Positions 1-11,592 of a stretch of 64,000 nt of DNA are shown here, piece after piece. The notes below the pieces were generated by a model that saw only the letters and a list, made by a program, of their open reading frames with translations, was not told the DNA's origin and did no database searches. Made by a program: the position numbers and the translations under genes. Source of the DNA: Nymphaea colorata (Eukaryota > Streptophyta > Magnoliopsida > Nymphaeales > Nymphaeaceae); NCBI RefSeq assembly GCF_008831285.2, contig NC_045145.1:17314040-17378039 (forward strand), in the 5' to 3' direction. Every line of letters starts with the position of its first letter. Position 1 is the stretch's first letter.

Positions 1-1445
1 AAGGGATGGCGCGGCTGTAATTATTGAGGGAGAACAGCGCCAATCTCGTCCGGGCCGGCCTCTACCGGTGGTGAGGGTGCTCCTGGTGGCCTTCTTCTTC
101 AAATTCAATGGCTTGAAAAGGAGACTGCTCCAAAAGCGATTTCCAGATTGGCCTCCCTCTGAAAATTTCTCACCATCTGATTGTGTTGTTTATCTTACTT
201 CGAGTCACCGTTCAGAAATGATTTGTCGTTCATCGCCATCGTCATTAAGAACTTGTCCGTTTCTCTCCCTCTCTCGGCAATCAGAAAACATTGCGGGCTT
301 CCCCAGCTCTGGATTTTAGGGCCTTTTGACTTTTTCACGTCTCCTGCTCCTTCGCTTGTGCATACTTCCTGAGAAACCCCCAACTCTTTGTCTCTCCCAC
401 GCCTACGCCTAATTCTGCCGTTTAAATCGATTTTCTTTTAGTTTCTCATCTCAACAGGCCAACTTCCGCCTCCCCAATTTGTTGAAGGGTATGTAGAAGC
501 TGATTCTCTGTATGCATCATCTACAGAGTATGATTTATTTTGAAGTTCTTATTGGAATAAGCAATTAGTAGTTGTCGGGCTAATTCTGGTTTTGCCTTTT
601 TGGGTTTCTTCGAGTTCTTGGTATTTGTTGTTTCTTCTCCCTACGTACGGAGAAAAGTTGGAATCCGTGAATGGTGATGTTCATGGATTCTGTTCTCATT
701 GAAATGGGTTTTGCTGTTTAAGGAAGGGATTGTTGGGATTCGTTAGCTCCTTTATCTTGTTGTGTAATTTTGTACCCTTGGGTCTGGAAGATTACGGTCT
801 TTGTGCCCCCTAGATGGGCAGGACGCTCTCTGGTGACCTAGTCCGTATTAAAAGTCTATGTTGTTCTTTTGTTTGTGCTTCTGGTTCTGTACACGCGTGA
901 TTTTCTTCGGCCTCAGTTGAGCGGTAAATTTGCGCTTAGTTTTTGGACACAAATCGTGTCTTGTTTTCTGAAATGTGTTGATTTCACTTTGTTTTTCGAG
1001 TGTGTTCTTATTTTGTGTTGGAGAGAAAGGGGATCCTTCTATTTCCATATTCAAGATTCTTATGCATTATCTTATCTTGAGATGGTTAATGGGTCTGAAG
1101 ATTCAGCCCCCAATCTTTAGCTGTCATTTTGCTTCCGTCGATGTCTGTTTCTCTGCACAAAGAATCTACTGTCTGCTGAACTTGCAATGGTTTAGAAGCA
1201 AACCTTCTTTTCTGATCCTCTGCCACTTCTGCCGTTGTTATAATCTGAACTAAATCAATCGACATCCTCAGTACTAGGTCACGTTGCCTCGTCTTGATAT
1301 TGAGAGGTGATGCTGAATTTAGCTGGTATAGAATATACACCATTCTGCTTTAGCTGTTGCTTAAAAGATTAGTTCGCCACTTGCATTTTTACATGACTGA
1401 CTGCTTTTCATTCTTACCTCTAGTAGATCTGGTATGTGTTTGCAG
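1..1445 (+). promoter_or_regulatory. 5' UTR and 5'-UTR intron of the PHL7-like gene
   Basis: This is pyrimidine-rich leader sequence without a convincing coding frame. A donor GAAGG|GTATGT lies at 488/489 and an acceptor TTTGCAG|ATAATG at 1445/1446, so an intron of about 957 bp separates the leader from the first coding exon. Several short ORFs here (68-319, 869-1120, 975-1253) have no family resemblance and look accidental. The transcription start is not identifiable and may lie near or before the window edge. Confidence 0.55.
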
Positions 1446-1448
1446 ATA

Positions 1449-1481
1449 ATGAGGAATGTATCATCAAAAAAACATTTCTAG
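1449..1481 (+). other. overlapping upstream ORF (10 codons)
   Basis: An ATG seven bases upstream of the main start, with A at -3, opens a 10-residue frame beginning MRNVSSKK. It ends at TAG 1479-1481 and overlaps the main coding start at 1456 in another frame. It sits directly after the 5'-UTR splice acceptor, so every mature transcript made with that acceptor would carry it. A role in dampening translation is inference only. Confidence 0.4.
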
Positions 1482-4400
1482 CACAAAATTTGTTCACAGT
1501 GCCTCAATGACTGGCGAACGGCAGATAGATAGCGGCTCCATGGGACCAAGTGGTGGGAGCAATAATCTGAACAACTCGAATCTAGCATCTAGACAGAGAT
1601 TGAGGTGGACTCATGAACTTCATGAACGTTTTGTGGACGCCGTTCAACAGCTTGGTGGTCCAGATAGTAAGTGCCGATCCTTCGTCTCTTTAAAACTGAG
1701 GACTTATAACATGGGAAAATATGTTCTTCTTCTTCCTGAGGTAGTTCGACATCAGAATAGGGTACAAAGAAAACAGAAAAAAAAAAATCCTAGCAATTTC
1801 GGGAGACCAATTTATGCATTCCGAACTTTTTTAAATGCTTCGTGGCGTATTCATCTTTCTTCCCTTACCACCTTTCGTCTTTTGCTTCTCTTTCGGGCTG
1901 TGAATGATCGAAGAATTTCTGGCATTAGACCTTCTCGATCTCTGTTCTTCCCAGTGTGTGCTTTGCTGAATTACGCTACAATTTTGTTGCCACTCTTCTA
2001 CTAATGACGTTGCACTTCGTGTCTTCTTATCAATTTTTTTATTTGGCTAGTGATCTGCATATCTTTACCTTTTCTTCTCTTTTTTCTTGGGGTTGTCGTG
2101 TTCCTCCGATTGTGAGTTCCATTGTCTATTCCAATTTTCAAAACTACGTGGTTTCTGAGCAAAGAAGTTTAGGGGAGCTTAATGCACAATATGGTGATTG
2201 TGATTCTTAAATTTGAGGAAAGATAATGTTTCATTTACTTAATTTTATTTATAACTTGGTTTTTCTCTTTCAGGAGCTACTCCCAAAGGGGTATTGAGAG
2301 TCATGGGGGTTCCAGGATTGACCATTTATCATGTCAAGAGTCATCTACAGGTATACCTTTTTTCACCAACTGCAGAAGACTCCTTCGATCTACTCCCTTG
2401 TCTTTTTCATCTGGTCATGACTTCATATGAATTTTTCTTGGTAAATCCAGAAATATCGGTTAGCAAAATTCCTTCCTGAGCCGTCATCTGAAGGTAAACA
2501 GATTTGATTTCATAATAGGATCTGAATGCCAAATATTACTAATTTGTTTTCCATAAATGAGTTGCCATTATACCTTCTGTTGATGTAAATGTTTACCAGG
2601 GATGAAAATTGACAAGAGGGACTCAGGTGACATGTTTCCTAGCTTAGATGCTGCATCGTAAGTGTCACACATGTTAAATACTTTCTGAAACAGGATCTGA
2701 TGTTGAATTTTCTATTTGAGCAATCAAATCATCATGGTTCGTTCATTGGATGTGTGGTTCTCTTATAAACATCATTTTGTAATGTTTTGCGTAGTTTCAA
2801 TCTCTCATAGTCGTCATGATTTCAAAAATCAATACAAGCACTAAAATGAAGAAATAGAGGGGTACAGCAATGAGGTTTTCTGTTTCTTGCCTTCTCCAGT
2901 TTGTTTCTGAAGTTCTAAATGATGTCAGTGCATCCCATACTGACCAGGCATATGTGAAGTGCTTGTAGTCACTTCCCTTGTCTAATTGACGGATGTTTAA
3001 TACGAGTTGAATTTGTATTTTATCTTCTGCTGAGTTTTCTCGTGGAAAGATAACCATGACCAATTCGTTTTATTGCGAAGACTCTTTTGTTGTTGTGTCT
3101 GAAGGTTTCTTGCTATAAAAGCAAGAGTAAAGTTTCATTTGTCGGAAGCCATTTGTCTTGTACTTTAACACTTCTTTATTACTTGAACAGCGTAACTTAA
3201 CCTTTATGACAGTCTCCATTGGTTTCATTCTTTCTCATAGGTTTCATTCGTTTGTGTAGTGGCATGCAAATAACGGAGGCTTTGAGGTTACAAATGGAGG
3301 TGCAAAAGAGACTGCATGAGCAGCTGGAGGTGAGCCGTCTCTGTCTAATCTTCAGCTTATCGTTGTTTGCCCAGTTTGCCGTTCGTTTTATGATTTTATG
3401 CTCCATTTTTTATTAAAAATGCTGTTTTTCACCTTTGCCATTGCTTCACTTGGCTGTGCAATAGATGCATTTTTCTGTAAAACTTTCAATTTTAAAAATA
3501 TTTGTTTTTTTTTTATCTCAAAGTTACTTTTTTGTTCTTTCATAGAGAAAATAGTCTCTCGTACAGTTCTCTCGGCCTTCCATCTCTCTGTCTCGGCCTT
3601 TTATAGGCATGTGCTTCACTGCGTCTATCGTTTCTCTTTTCCGGTCCTCCATTTGGCTCCGAATTAGAGTTTAAAAACTTGCCCAAGTCAAGATATAAGA
3701 TCCTGGACGAGACAAATAAGGAAGGCGCGTCAAAGTGTAGATCTTGGTTTTCTTTTATCTTCAACTAATGATGTGCTATTGATATCATCTCCCCCTTGTT
3801 GTAATTGAAGATCTTGTCGTTTTTAAATTTGTTGGTAAAAACTTTTTATTTTGCTTGTTAATAACTTAATATTTTATTTCCCAATGCATGCATGTGTAGG
3901 TGCAAAGGCAGTTGCAACTGCGTATTGAAGCTCAGGGAAAGTATCTGCAGAAAATCATAGAGGAACAGCAACGCTTGAGTGGTGTACTTGGGGGTGATTT
4001 TTCTGCTGCAGGTATTGTATCAGCAACTGGTGATCACTCACCTGAAACTGATGACAAGACAGACCCCTCGACTCCAGCAGCAACATCAGAGGCACCACCA
4101 CTACAAGACAAAGGCACCAACGAGTCCACCAAAGAACTGACAAACTGCACTACCAAGAGTCTTTCTAGAGACGAATCATTCTCCTCTCGCCATGAGCCCC
4201 TCACGCCAGATTCTGGCTGCCATGTCAGCCCTTCAGCAGAGAGTCCAGCAGGAGAGAGGCCTGTAAAAAAGCAGAGAGTGGCGATGCCACAGTCTACGAA
4301 TGGAAGTGCAGGACAGAAGCATGCGCAGCCAGCCAACATGGCAAACGTAGGTGCCTCACATTCTAAATCAGATTTGATGCTTTCCCATCCTATACTGGAA

Positions 4401-4538
4401 TCAAGCACTGGGCTGACCTTCCAGCAGCAGAACAGTCAGGTTTATCAGGTCGGCAGTATCTCTGGAAATTTTGATTCGTTGACGTCACTCTGCGAGGAGT
4501 ATGGATTTGAAAACATGCCTGGTGGTGATAGTATGTAG
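1456..4538 (+). CDS. PHL7: MYB-CC transcription factor, PHL7-like (PHR1/APL superfamily)
   Basis: This is a GARP-type nuclear DNA-binding protein of the PHR1-like family, whose members bind P1BS-type sites and act in phosphate signalling or development. Coding exons are 1456-1666, 2274-2350, 2451-2493, 2600-2657, 3260-3329 and 3900-4538. All junctions are GT-AG and the joined frame gives 365 residues. The MYB-like domain spans about residues 46-103, from RLRWTHELHERF through GGPDRATPKGVLRVMGV and LTIYHVKSHLQKYR. The MYB-CC coiled coil follows at about 130-175 (QITEALRLQMEVQKRLHEQL, then RQLQLRIEAQGKYLQKII). The remaining C-terminal half, all in the last exon, is Ser/Thr-rich and low-complexity. 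The start MYHQKN matches the usual start of this subfamily. Reading through intron 1 would give a truncated 182-residue protein lacking SHLQKYR. Orthology to PHL7 rather than a sister PHL is inferred from remembered sequence similarity. Confidence 0.9.
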
Positions 4539-5849
4539 GAGTTGGCTCACGCGGTGCTCCTTTTTTCCCGTTTTATAGATGTCTCTAGCCCTAGTCAAAA
4601 GTGTTTACCTGTAAGCATTAGCTGGTTGCTTTTTCTCTCTCCTGTTCTTTTTTCTCTTGTTCCTTTAGTAATTATCATGTAGAACTTTCCCTGTTCCCTA
4701 ATCGCTAGGATTTGGTATGTGGAAGCAGTTGCTTTGTCAAATGGAAGCCTTCTGGTAAACGTGATTTTTCAGGTTACCTTGTTCCTTGAAATTAAGAAAG
4801 AACTACTATATTTCACCTTTCTTCCAATGGTTACCAAGATTCCTATTTGGCAGCCAGCACAAGCCAAACTACAAGTCTAGAAAGACATGTTTTCCTGAGG
4901 TTTCTTTGCACTCGCAACTTGTTAGATTCATTTACCCTTTTACAAGAGTAATAAAACCAGGTTCACCACACTCACGCACTGATCGGGTGCACATAACTGC
5001 ATGGGAGGTATTCTTCTGGTTTACAGCAAACTGAAAGGAACCTGCTATCTAACTTTTATGGTAGTTGTTAGAATTTCTAGTAGCCACCAACTTTTTCATG
5101 AGTTGAAACGAAATAGCTACCCCTGGAAGGATCATAGGAGGCAGTTCAAATGAAATTGTACTAAAATCATGGTCCTTCAGACATTTGCTAATATAGGAAA
5201 TCCTCTTTCTTAGCGATCTAATGCATACCGGCATAGAAGAAAGCTTGTACTTTTATTTATGGTGACTGGACAAGGATGGTCTGCATCTGCACTCAGCCTT
5301 GTTTTGGAACATACAACCATCCGCATGTGCTAATTTAAGAATTCCAATCATGTTTGTCTTCAATTGGTTTCACATGCACCTCATGGTTTCTGTGGCTCCT
5401 TCAACTTGCCTTTAAGGAGATGCCAAGTAGTTATGGATTCATAAAGCCAACCAACTAGCCTCTTAACAGGGAATACATAGGTGAACTTTATCATCTAAAC
5501 AAAAACAACTGTGACACACTTTACACTCAGTGCATGTCAATCGGAGAGGTGATACGAAGCCACATGTTCCCGTTGAAGGGTTCAGCGGTCCCTCTATTTA
5601 TCATAAAGAGGTAGCTAGATGCGCACCACAATATTGTGGAAAAGCCACTAAGTATAGATTGACTCTGGAAGAGCTGAACTATCGGCATGTCAAAAAGTAG
5701 CTGCATTCCCCAGACTGGATTTCATGGCCACCATGTTCGCGTGCTCATGACCACCATCTTCGCGTGCACCTTGTTGGCATTTGGTCATCAGTTTCCACAT
5801 TCTGGTGGGCGATCAGCACTGTTAGTTGAACTTAGTTGTGGACCTGCCA
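4539..5849. other. intergenic: 3' UTRs of two convergent genes
   Basis: The PHL7-like gene (+) and the CML21-like gene (-) converge here. After the stop at 4538 the sequence is T-rich, as expected of a 3' UTR. Nothing else that looks coding or structured was recognised. Confidence 0.5.
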
Positions 5850-8037
5850 CTATTGTAATGCTGATGAACCTGCAATCTTGCCAAATCCTTGATAACCATG
5901 AGGTGAGAATGTGCTTTCGTCTTCATCCTCAGCATCTATACCAATCCATCGAGTGAATGCAAAGAGAAATTCTTTGAATGACACCATCCCGTTGCGGTCC
6001 CAGTCCATCTCTTCTGCAATAGTAAAAAAAACACCATAAGGAACCACTCCAACAATTAAAAACTCAAAATTTGTGAGCAAATGATAAGGGACATGGGGAT
6101 AACATATACAAATTGGGGCCGGTACTGGATGCTCAAGTTCGTAGAAGACACAAGTGTCCTTAGAAGACTGACCTGGTACAGATTGAGTTGCTCAAATCTT
6201 AAGCTGAAGTCTAGACCTTCACAAGTTGTCCCAAACTACACAACTTTGGGGCAAAAGGAAAAAAAGGTGGAAAATTCCAGACCTCATATACCAGGTAAGT
6301 AATACATGCCAAAAAAGGTGTTCAAGAATAGAATAGAAAAGACAACATGAACTTCCATAGGCATTGGGAGACAGCAGCCATGTGTTCACCAAATTATACA
6401 GGATCTTCTTGATGTGAAACTAAACATGGCTAGCACAGGATTCAAAATTTTAAGCAGGTAAATACTTTAGCATAAATTGTAGATTGGCACAGCTGGTTAG
6501 TGGTTTTAGATGGTTTGAAAAGTCGATGACAGCCAACTGATACCATTTCCAAGCAATAATCAAAACGACAGGCCTCAAAACACTAAAAAGGTAAAATGCT
6601 GCTGGTTGAGATTCACGTGTATGCGCATATACATGAATGTGTGCATGTGTGTCTATGCCTTTGTGTGTATGAGGGAGAGAGAAAGAGAGAGAACCAAATC
6701 TTTTCATGGCAATACGCCCAGATGAACGGTCGCCAACAGAAGTTTCAGTGATAGCTTGAATCATCTCATTCTTGCTGACATAACCATCCTTATTCTTATC
6801 CAGGAATACAAATGCATCAACTAATGTCTCAAATGTCGCCTCCAGGTGTGCTAATCCCATCCGAGATTCCTGATATCTTTTGTCAAGGACAACATTTTCA
6901 GTACTCCATTTTATGCATAAGAGAGATAAGTGGCAAAAGACATGTAACACAAACATTCAACAGATCAGATCTAAGTTAAGAAGAGCAAAAGAAGGCCACA
7001 AGAAGACAACTATGAACATAAACCCCAAAAAAATTTGCATCTTTATACACTAAAATTTGATAGTTACTTGGTATAGTGATTCATATATAATTTTGATATG
7101 ATACTAAAATCTACCAACCTCCTGTACATGCATACAAAACATGCACATATGTGCACAATGAACATCAATAAAAACAGGAAAAATAAAATGTCTAAAGACT
7201 TCGTGAAGGATACTGAACGACTGGTAGGAGGCTCCTTTAGAAGAAATACGAGGCAAAGGAGAACAATGAACTCATTGAATTTTATACCTCTGCTCTCATC
7301 CATATCACATGCCTCAAAAAGGTCACTTATCTCCTCCTCGGTCGAGGAAATTTGGAGCTTTTGGAAGCAATGATTTAGCTCTTCAGGGTCTATAGCACCA
7401 CTATCATCTTCATCTGCAAGGGATAGGTCCCTATTAGCTTACATGGATCAGTAAAAAAAGCAGAGTTTTGTCCTCAATCAAGCATAACGGACAATTGTCT
7501 TAACAGACTACAAGCAGAGAGTTACTTTTTCCATATTAGCTGACACTAATTGATACAAATTTAGGATTCTGTCCTGGACCAAGTATACTAGTCCATCACC
7601 TTAAATAGTCGGACTCAAAAAAAGATGAAGTTTTAGATGAAGGCAAGCTTTTCTTCAAGTGAAAATATTAAATTAGCACATGGTAGTGAATTTTCAGCCA
7701 TCACCTACAGACTCGAAAGGTTCTACTTGTTGGAATACTAATATGCACTAAGTAACGAATTCTCATCAAGAGATAGTAAACAGAAGGGTTCCAAAAAGTA
7801 CTGGTCATGCACGATAGAAAAAGCCTAACTATTATAGAAAAGCTTACCAAATTGCTCGAATATGCTCTTAACCTTCCTCAAGCTTTCATCAATTTTAGGG
7901 AACTTCAGGACTATACTATCAAATGATCTCATGTTGCTTCCTTCACTTGCCCTCCGGATCATTGCCTGCACAATCATCTGGTCCAGTTTTGTTTCTGCTA
8001 ATTCAGAATATTCACTCTTTCCAATTACACCACCCAT
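5850..8037 (-). CDS. CML21: four-EF-hand calcium-binding protein, CML21-like
   Basis: This is a predicted calcium sensor of the plant calmodulin-like family. On the minus strand the coding exons are 8037-7848, 7413-7214, 6869-6695 and 6013-5850. The joined frame is 242 residues, close to the roughly 230 of CML21/22. Four EF loops are visible: DEDDSGAIDPEE, DMDESRGIKFNE (Arg at the usual Gly position, so probably weak), DKNKDGYVSKNE and DWDRNGMVSFKE. The family-typical stretch KFPKIDESLRKVKSIFEQF precedes loop 1, and an acidic run (DAEDEDE) follows loop 4. The start MGGVIGK was chosen because its context (A at -3, G at +4) is strong and Gly2 could accept N-myristate. An in-frame ATG six codons upstream (8055) has poor context. 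A splice acceptor at 8070 shows that at least one more 5'-UTR exon lies upstream. The C-terminal tail after DEDE is longer than I remember for the family and could differ in a splice variant. Confidence 0.88.
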
Positions 8038-11000
8038 TATACCCACGAATGGCATACAAGTTGCTAGGCCTGAGAGAGGAAAAGCAGAAATTAGAATCGG
8101 TTGTTGTTGATACACAAAATAGATTAGGCATGATAGAGTACTACAGTTTAACAGGTAAAACTCAACCAAAATTGACTATTGCGCTCCTTATCTGCAAGAA
8201 GAGACAAGCAGGTGGTGTCTAAGGTTTAGCCTTTATATCCTAAAACGGTGAAATAGCCAAAAGGAAGTAACCAAGCAAAAAAATCACAATAAGTCTGCCA
8301 AGTAGGAAGTTGGCAGACATACAACTATGGCTGCCAAGTATATATGTAAAGTTTCCGTTTGTTCTCCTGAATGACCACCATAAAGGTCACGACATATTGA
8401 TCCCTTTTGGGTCGTCGATGCTTATTGCTTAACGCTATAAAATATAGCTCCAGAGAGTAGTTGCCTGAAGAGAAAGTATCGCTTATATTTGTAAGCATAA
8501 AAATAAGTTCAGTGCAGAAAGCCGAAGGCTTCATTGAGAACCAGAGACGAGGACCTAAAGATGGTCTATCATTCATGATTCGCTACTGCATTTACCTAGT
8601 TGGCTGTTTGGAAGCTCTGATAGAGAGAAGGAATACAGATGAGAGTGGAGACAGACTATTTTCAGTTAATTCCTGAAAGTGACGTGGTTGGGACATCATT
8701 GCCATTCTCATCTCCATCCCAGTTCTTGCTCCCAAATACGACCAAGGAATTGGTTGAACAAAATATTTTGACACCTTTATAACAAAAAAAAATGATTTGT
8801 GTTTCGAGACCCTGTCCGATGACATATTGATGTACGCGTGGATGAAGCGAGTTGTCACAAATCCCCCAAAAGAATAGCGCACAAAAATCAGAAGTACCTC
8901 CCCCACCTAGAACAAAATTTCCCAACTCAACCTGCAAATCTATTTGAGTAGGCTATCGAGGTTTAACATTCTTAAACATGCAGCATGTGGTGTAAAAAAT
9001 CGATATAAAGCAAGGATTTAGCGGAGAACAAAACTGAGAAGAAGAAAGCAGAAGATAAAAACCTCTAAACGGGTCAAAGTTTTAAACTGGTAGCAGACGA
9101 ATCGCCTCTTTAAATATGCAGGAAAACAGGTCTCCCAAACATACTAAGCTATAGAATCCGCAACTTATCCAAACAACATTCGTTTGTTGTAAGTTGGATC
9201 CCAACCTGTCCATTCAGATGATGGTTCAAAGTTGGTATGTATTAGATGAAGCGGAAAAGCCCACTCCAGAACTCAAACTCTCCGGGAAACAACGGGTCAC
9301 CACCGTGCAAAATCAACCAAAATGAAGAATGGCCAATAAATAAAACAAGGAAGCAGGAGGCTGGTTTAGGAGAAAGACCATAAACAGAAAACCTGTCATC
9401 AAAATCTTCTACAAATGCAAGAACCAATAGCATCGGATAACTCACCTCGTCTTCCTCAAGCAACCTCCTCTAGGGACAAACGGTTTACAAAGTGCATGGA
9501 ACCTACACCAGATGAAAGAAAGAAACCAAACGCCAAGATGGTGATGACCAAACTATGCATAAAGATCAATAACTATGCTGACCCTTCATGGTGTTCTTTC
9601 CAAAATGGGAAAAAGGAAAAAAAGATATGGTATTTGGAAAGATGACACCAAGGTGAAGGATGAAAAGAGTTGGAATAGATGGTGGGGAGGAAAAAGGTTT
9701 GTTGAGGCCTCTGGTTCTGGCGTGTGAATTATTTTTAGGTGCTAGGCTCTCCACAATTGAAGCTGCACTCACCACGTACGAGAATCTGAGACGCATAAAC
9801 TGGAAAAAAAATGGAAGCCCTGTCCCACTCAGAATAAGGACCTTTTTCTGGTTTTTCGTTCAGGATAATCGGGCTGGTTTTTATGCGTCCCACAAACTGC
9901 ACAGGGGCCCATTTACCTGTTCTGTTCAGACTTCATGCATCAAAGAATAGCAAAACCATCTTTGGAGATTTATCTCTTGATGATGGTCCCAGTTGCGCTT
10001 TACGCTTACATAATGTGAGCACCTTTAACTGCGTCATTCGTTTAGTTACAGATAAATGATGAGATCGCAAATCCAAAGAACAGTCCACTTGGGATTCTGG
10101 TTCATAACCGCTCTGGTTCTTACTACCTCCCTCTCGTTGTATAATTACATAGAAACTATATACTAACTAAACAAAAAGATGAACATAGAGTAAATTCTCT
10201 TGTTTTTTTAAAGGTTAGGATCTTTCATATATGTGTCGTTATCTTTGTTTTTCGTTTCATTAACTACTCAATAATAACCTAACTGTCTCGATGTTAACAA
10301 CTGGTCAAATAAAAAAGCCATAAAATCGATTGTTGGATTTGTTAATTAAGCATCTAATAAGGAAAAAGAGAAATAGTTTTCAAGATTGTTAGAATTCTAA
10401 TTATTGTCGTGTGTGTATATGGCATTAGACAAATGTTCCCTCCCTCCCACTTTTACTATTTAACTGTGGCCCGATTGCGTGCCCTTTCTTCTGCTTTCCC
10501 ACCCCACACCTCCTTAATCCAAATTCATGTGGCGAATCTTGAAATCCATCTTATTTTCGTTGATTTTTTTATGTCTACTTTTTAAATGTGGACATCAGGA
10601 ATTGGTCATCCTGAGAAGGGGATGCACAGCTGGCTGTGTAACGGTGAATCGGCCGATACGCATTGGTCGACACGCGCATTGTTCCCATCTTTTTATCAGA
10701 AATTGATTAAAATATAATTAAAAATGTTTGTACGGCCATATTGGTAGGAATGTATTAATATATTTGACTACTATCTGGGTTCGAGCCGCCTTAGTCGGCC
10801 TGGGTAAAGAAGTTCGTAAATGGCTACAACTATAACTTCCTTCTTACTCTAGTACTTTTGAACGTCAAAAGGTGTTGCTCCACCTCCAAGAAACACTTTT
10901 CATGTACAATAAATGTTATTCAATCAGCTGCCAACTCAAGTTCCCCTACACTTGGCCAAGGTCTCCGCTTGAAAGTTGAAACTTTGAGGTGGAGCTACAA

Positions 11001-11592
11001 AGTTCCATATGTGAATTTATTTAAGAAAACAACTTTTGAAGCACATCAAAAACACAACTGTCCACTACGGAAATTTGATGGGTAACACATTAGTGCACAT
11101 CCTGATGTAATGTTGCTGCTAGTATTTAGATAGTACATAGTAAAATAGTAATTAATAATAGTAACTTGAAGAAGAAGTGCCAGCTTGGACTAGAGACGCA
11201 ACATGTTCGGATGATACCGCAGCAGTAACGAACATTTTAAGCTTCACAACTTGGAGTAAAAGAAATCATATTAGAATGTGAAGTTTCCTATCAATACTGT
11301 CATTTGGTAGCTATTGATCTGCCACAATGAGGAACATCCTTTTTATACCACTCGACGAAACATCCTTTTGTACATAGCAAATTGACAATTGGCAGATGAC
11401 AAATTAGGACCATGACAATCAGTACTCGAGTTAGCAAAAAACCAACTTTTGTACACTTGAGGAATTGTTATACAAGACGAAATGGAGTAAGAAACATCAC
11501 AAACAAATTGCTGCTACATAAAGAAACATTGTTAAAACAACTAGCCAGTATACATCGAGCGCCGCCTTTGGCCTGGCAAAATGCTTGCTTTC
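8038..11592. other. intergenic and 5' region of the CML21-like gene
   Basis: The leader of the CML21-like gene continues from 8038 to the acceptor at 8069/8070; its upstream exon and promoter could not be placed. The rest contains only short ORFs with no recognisable family. A 10-bp perfect inverted repeat (GCTCCACCTC at 10877-10886, GAGGTGGAGC at 10986-10995) marks a possible foldback element. The 3' UTR of the alpha/beta hydrolase runs into this region from the right. Confidence 0.4.

Noticed and set aside
1456-2004. 182-residue ORF continuing through intron 1 of the PHL7-like gene
   Set aside because: The frame leaves the MYB domain at a consensus GTAAGT donor. The continuation has no family resemblance, while the spliced frame restores GGPDRATPKGVL.
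10781-10800. tRNA B-box-like GGTTCGAGCC
   Set aside because: The flanking bases do not form a T stem, and no A box or anticodon arm lies upstream.
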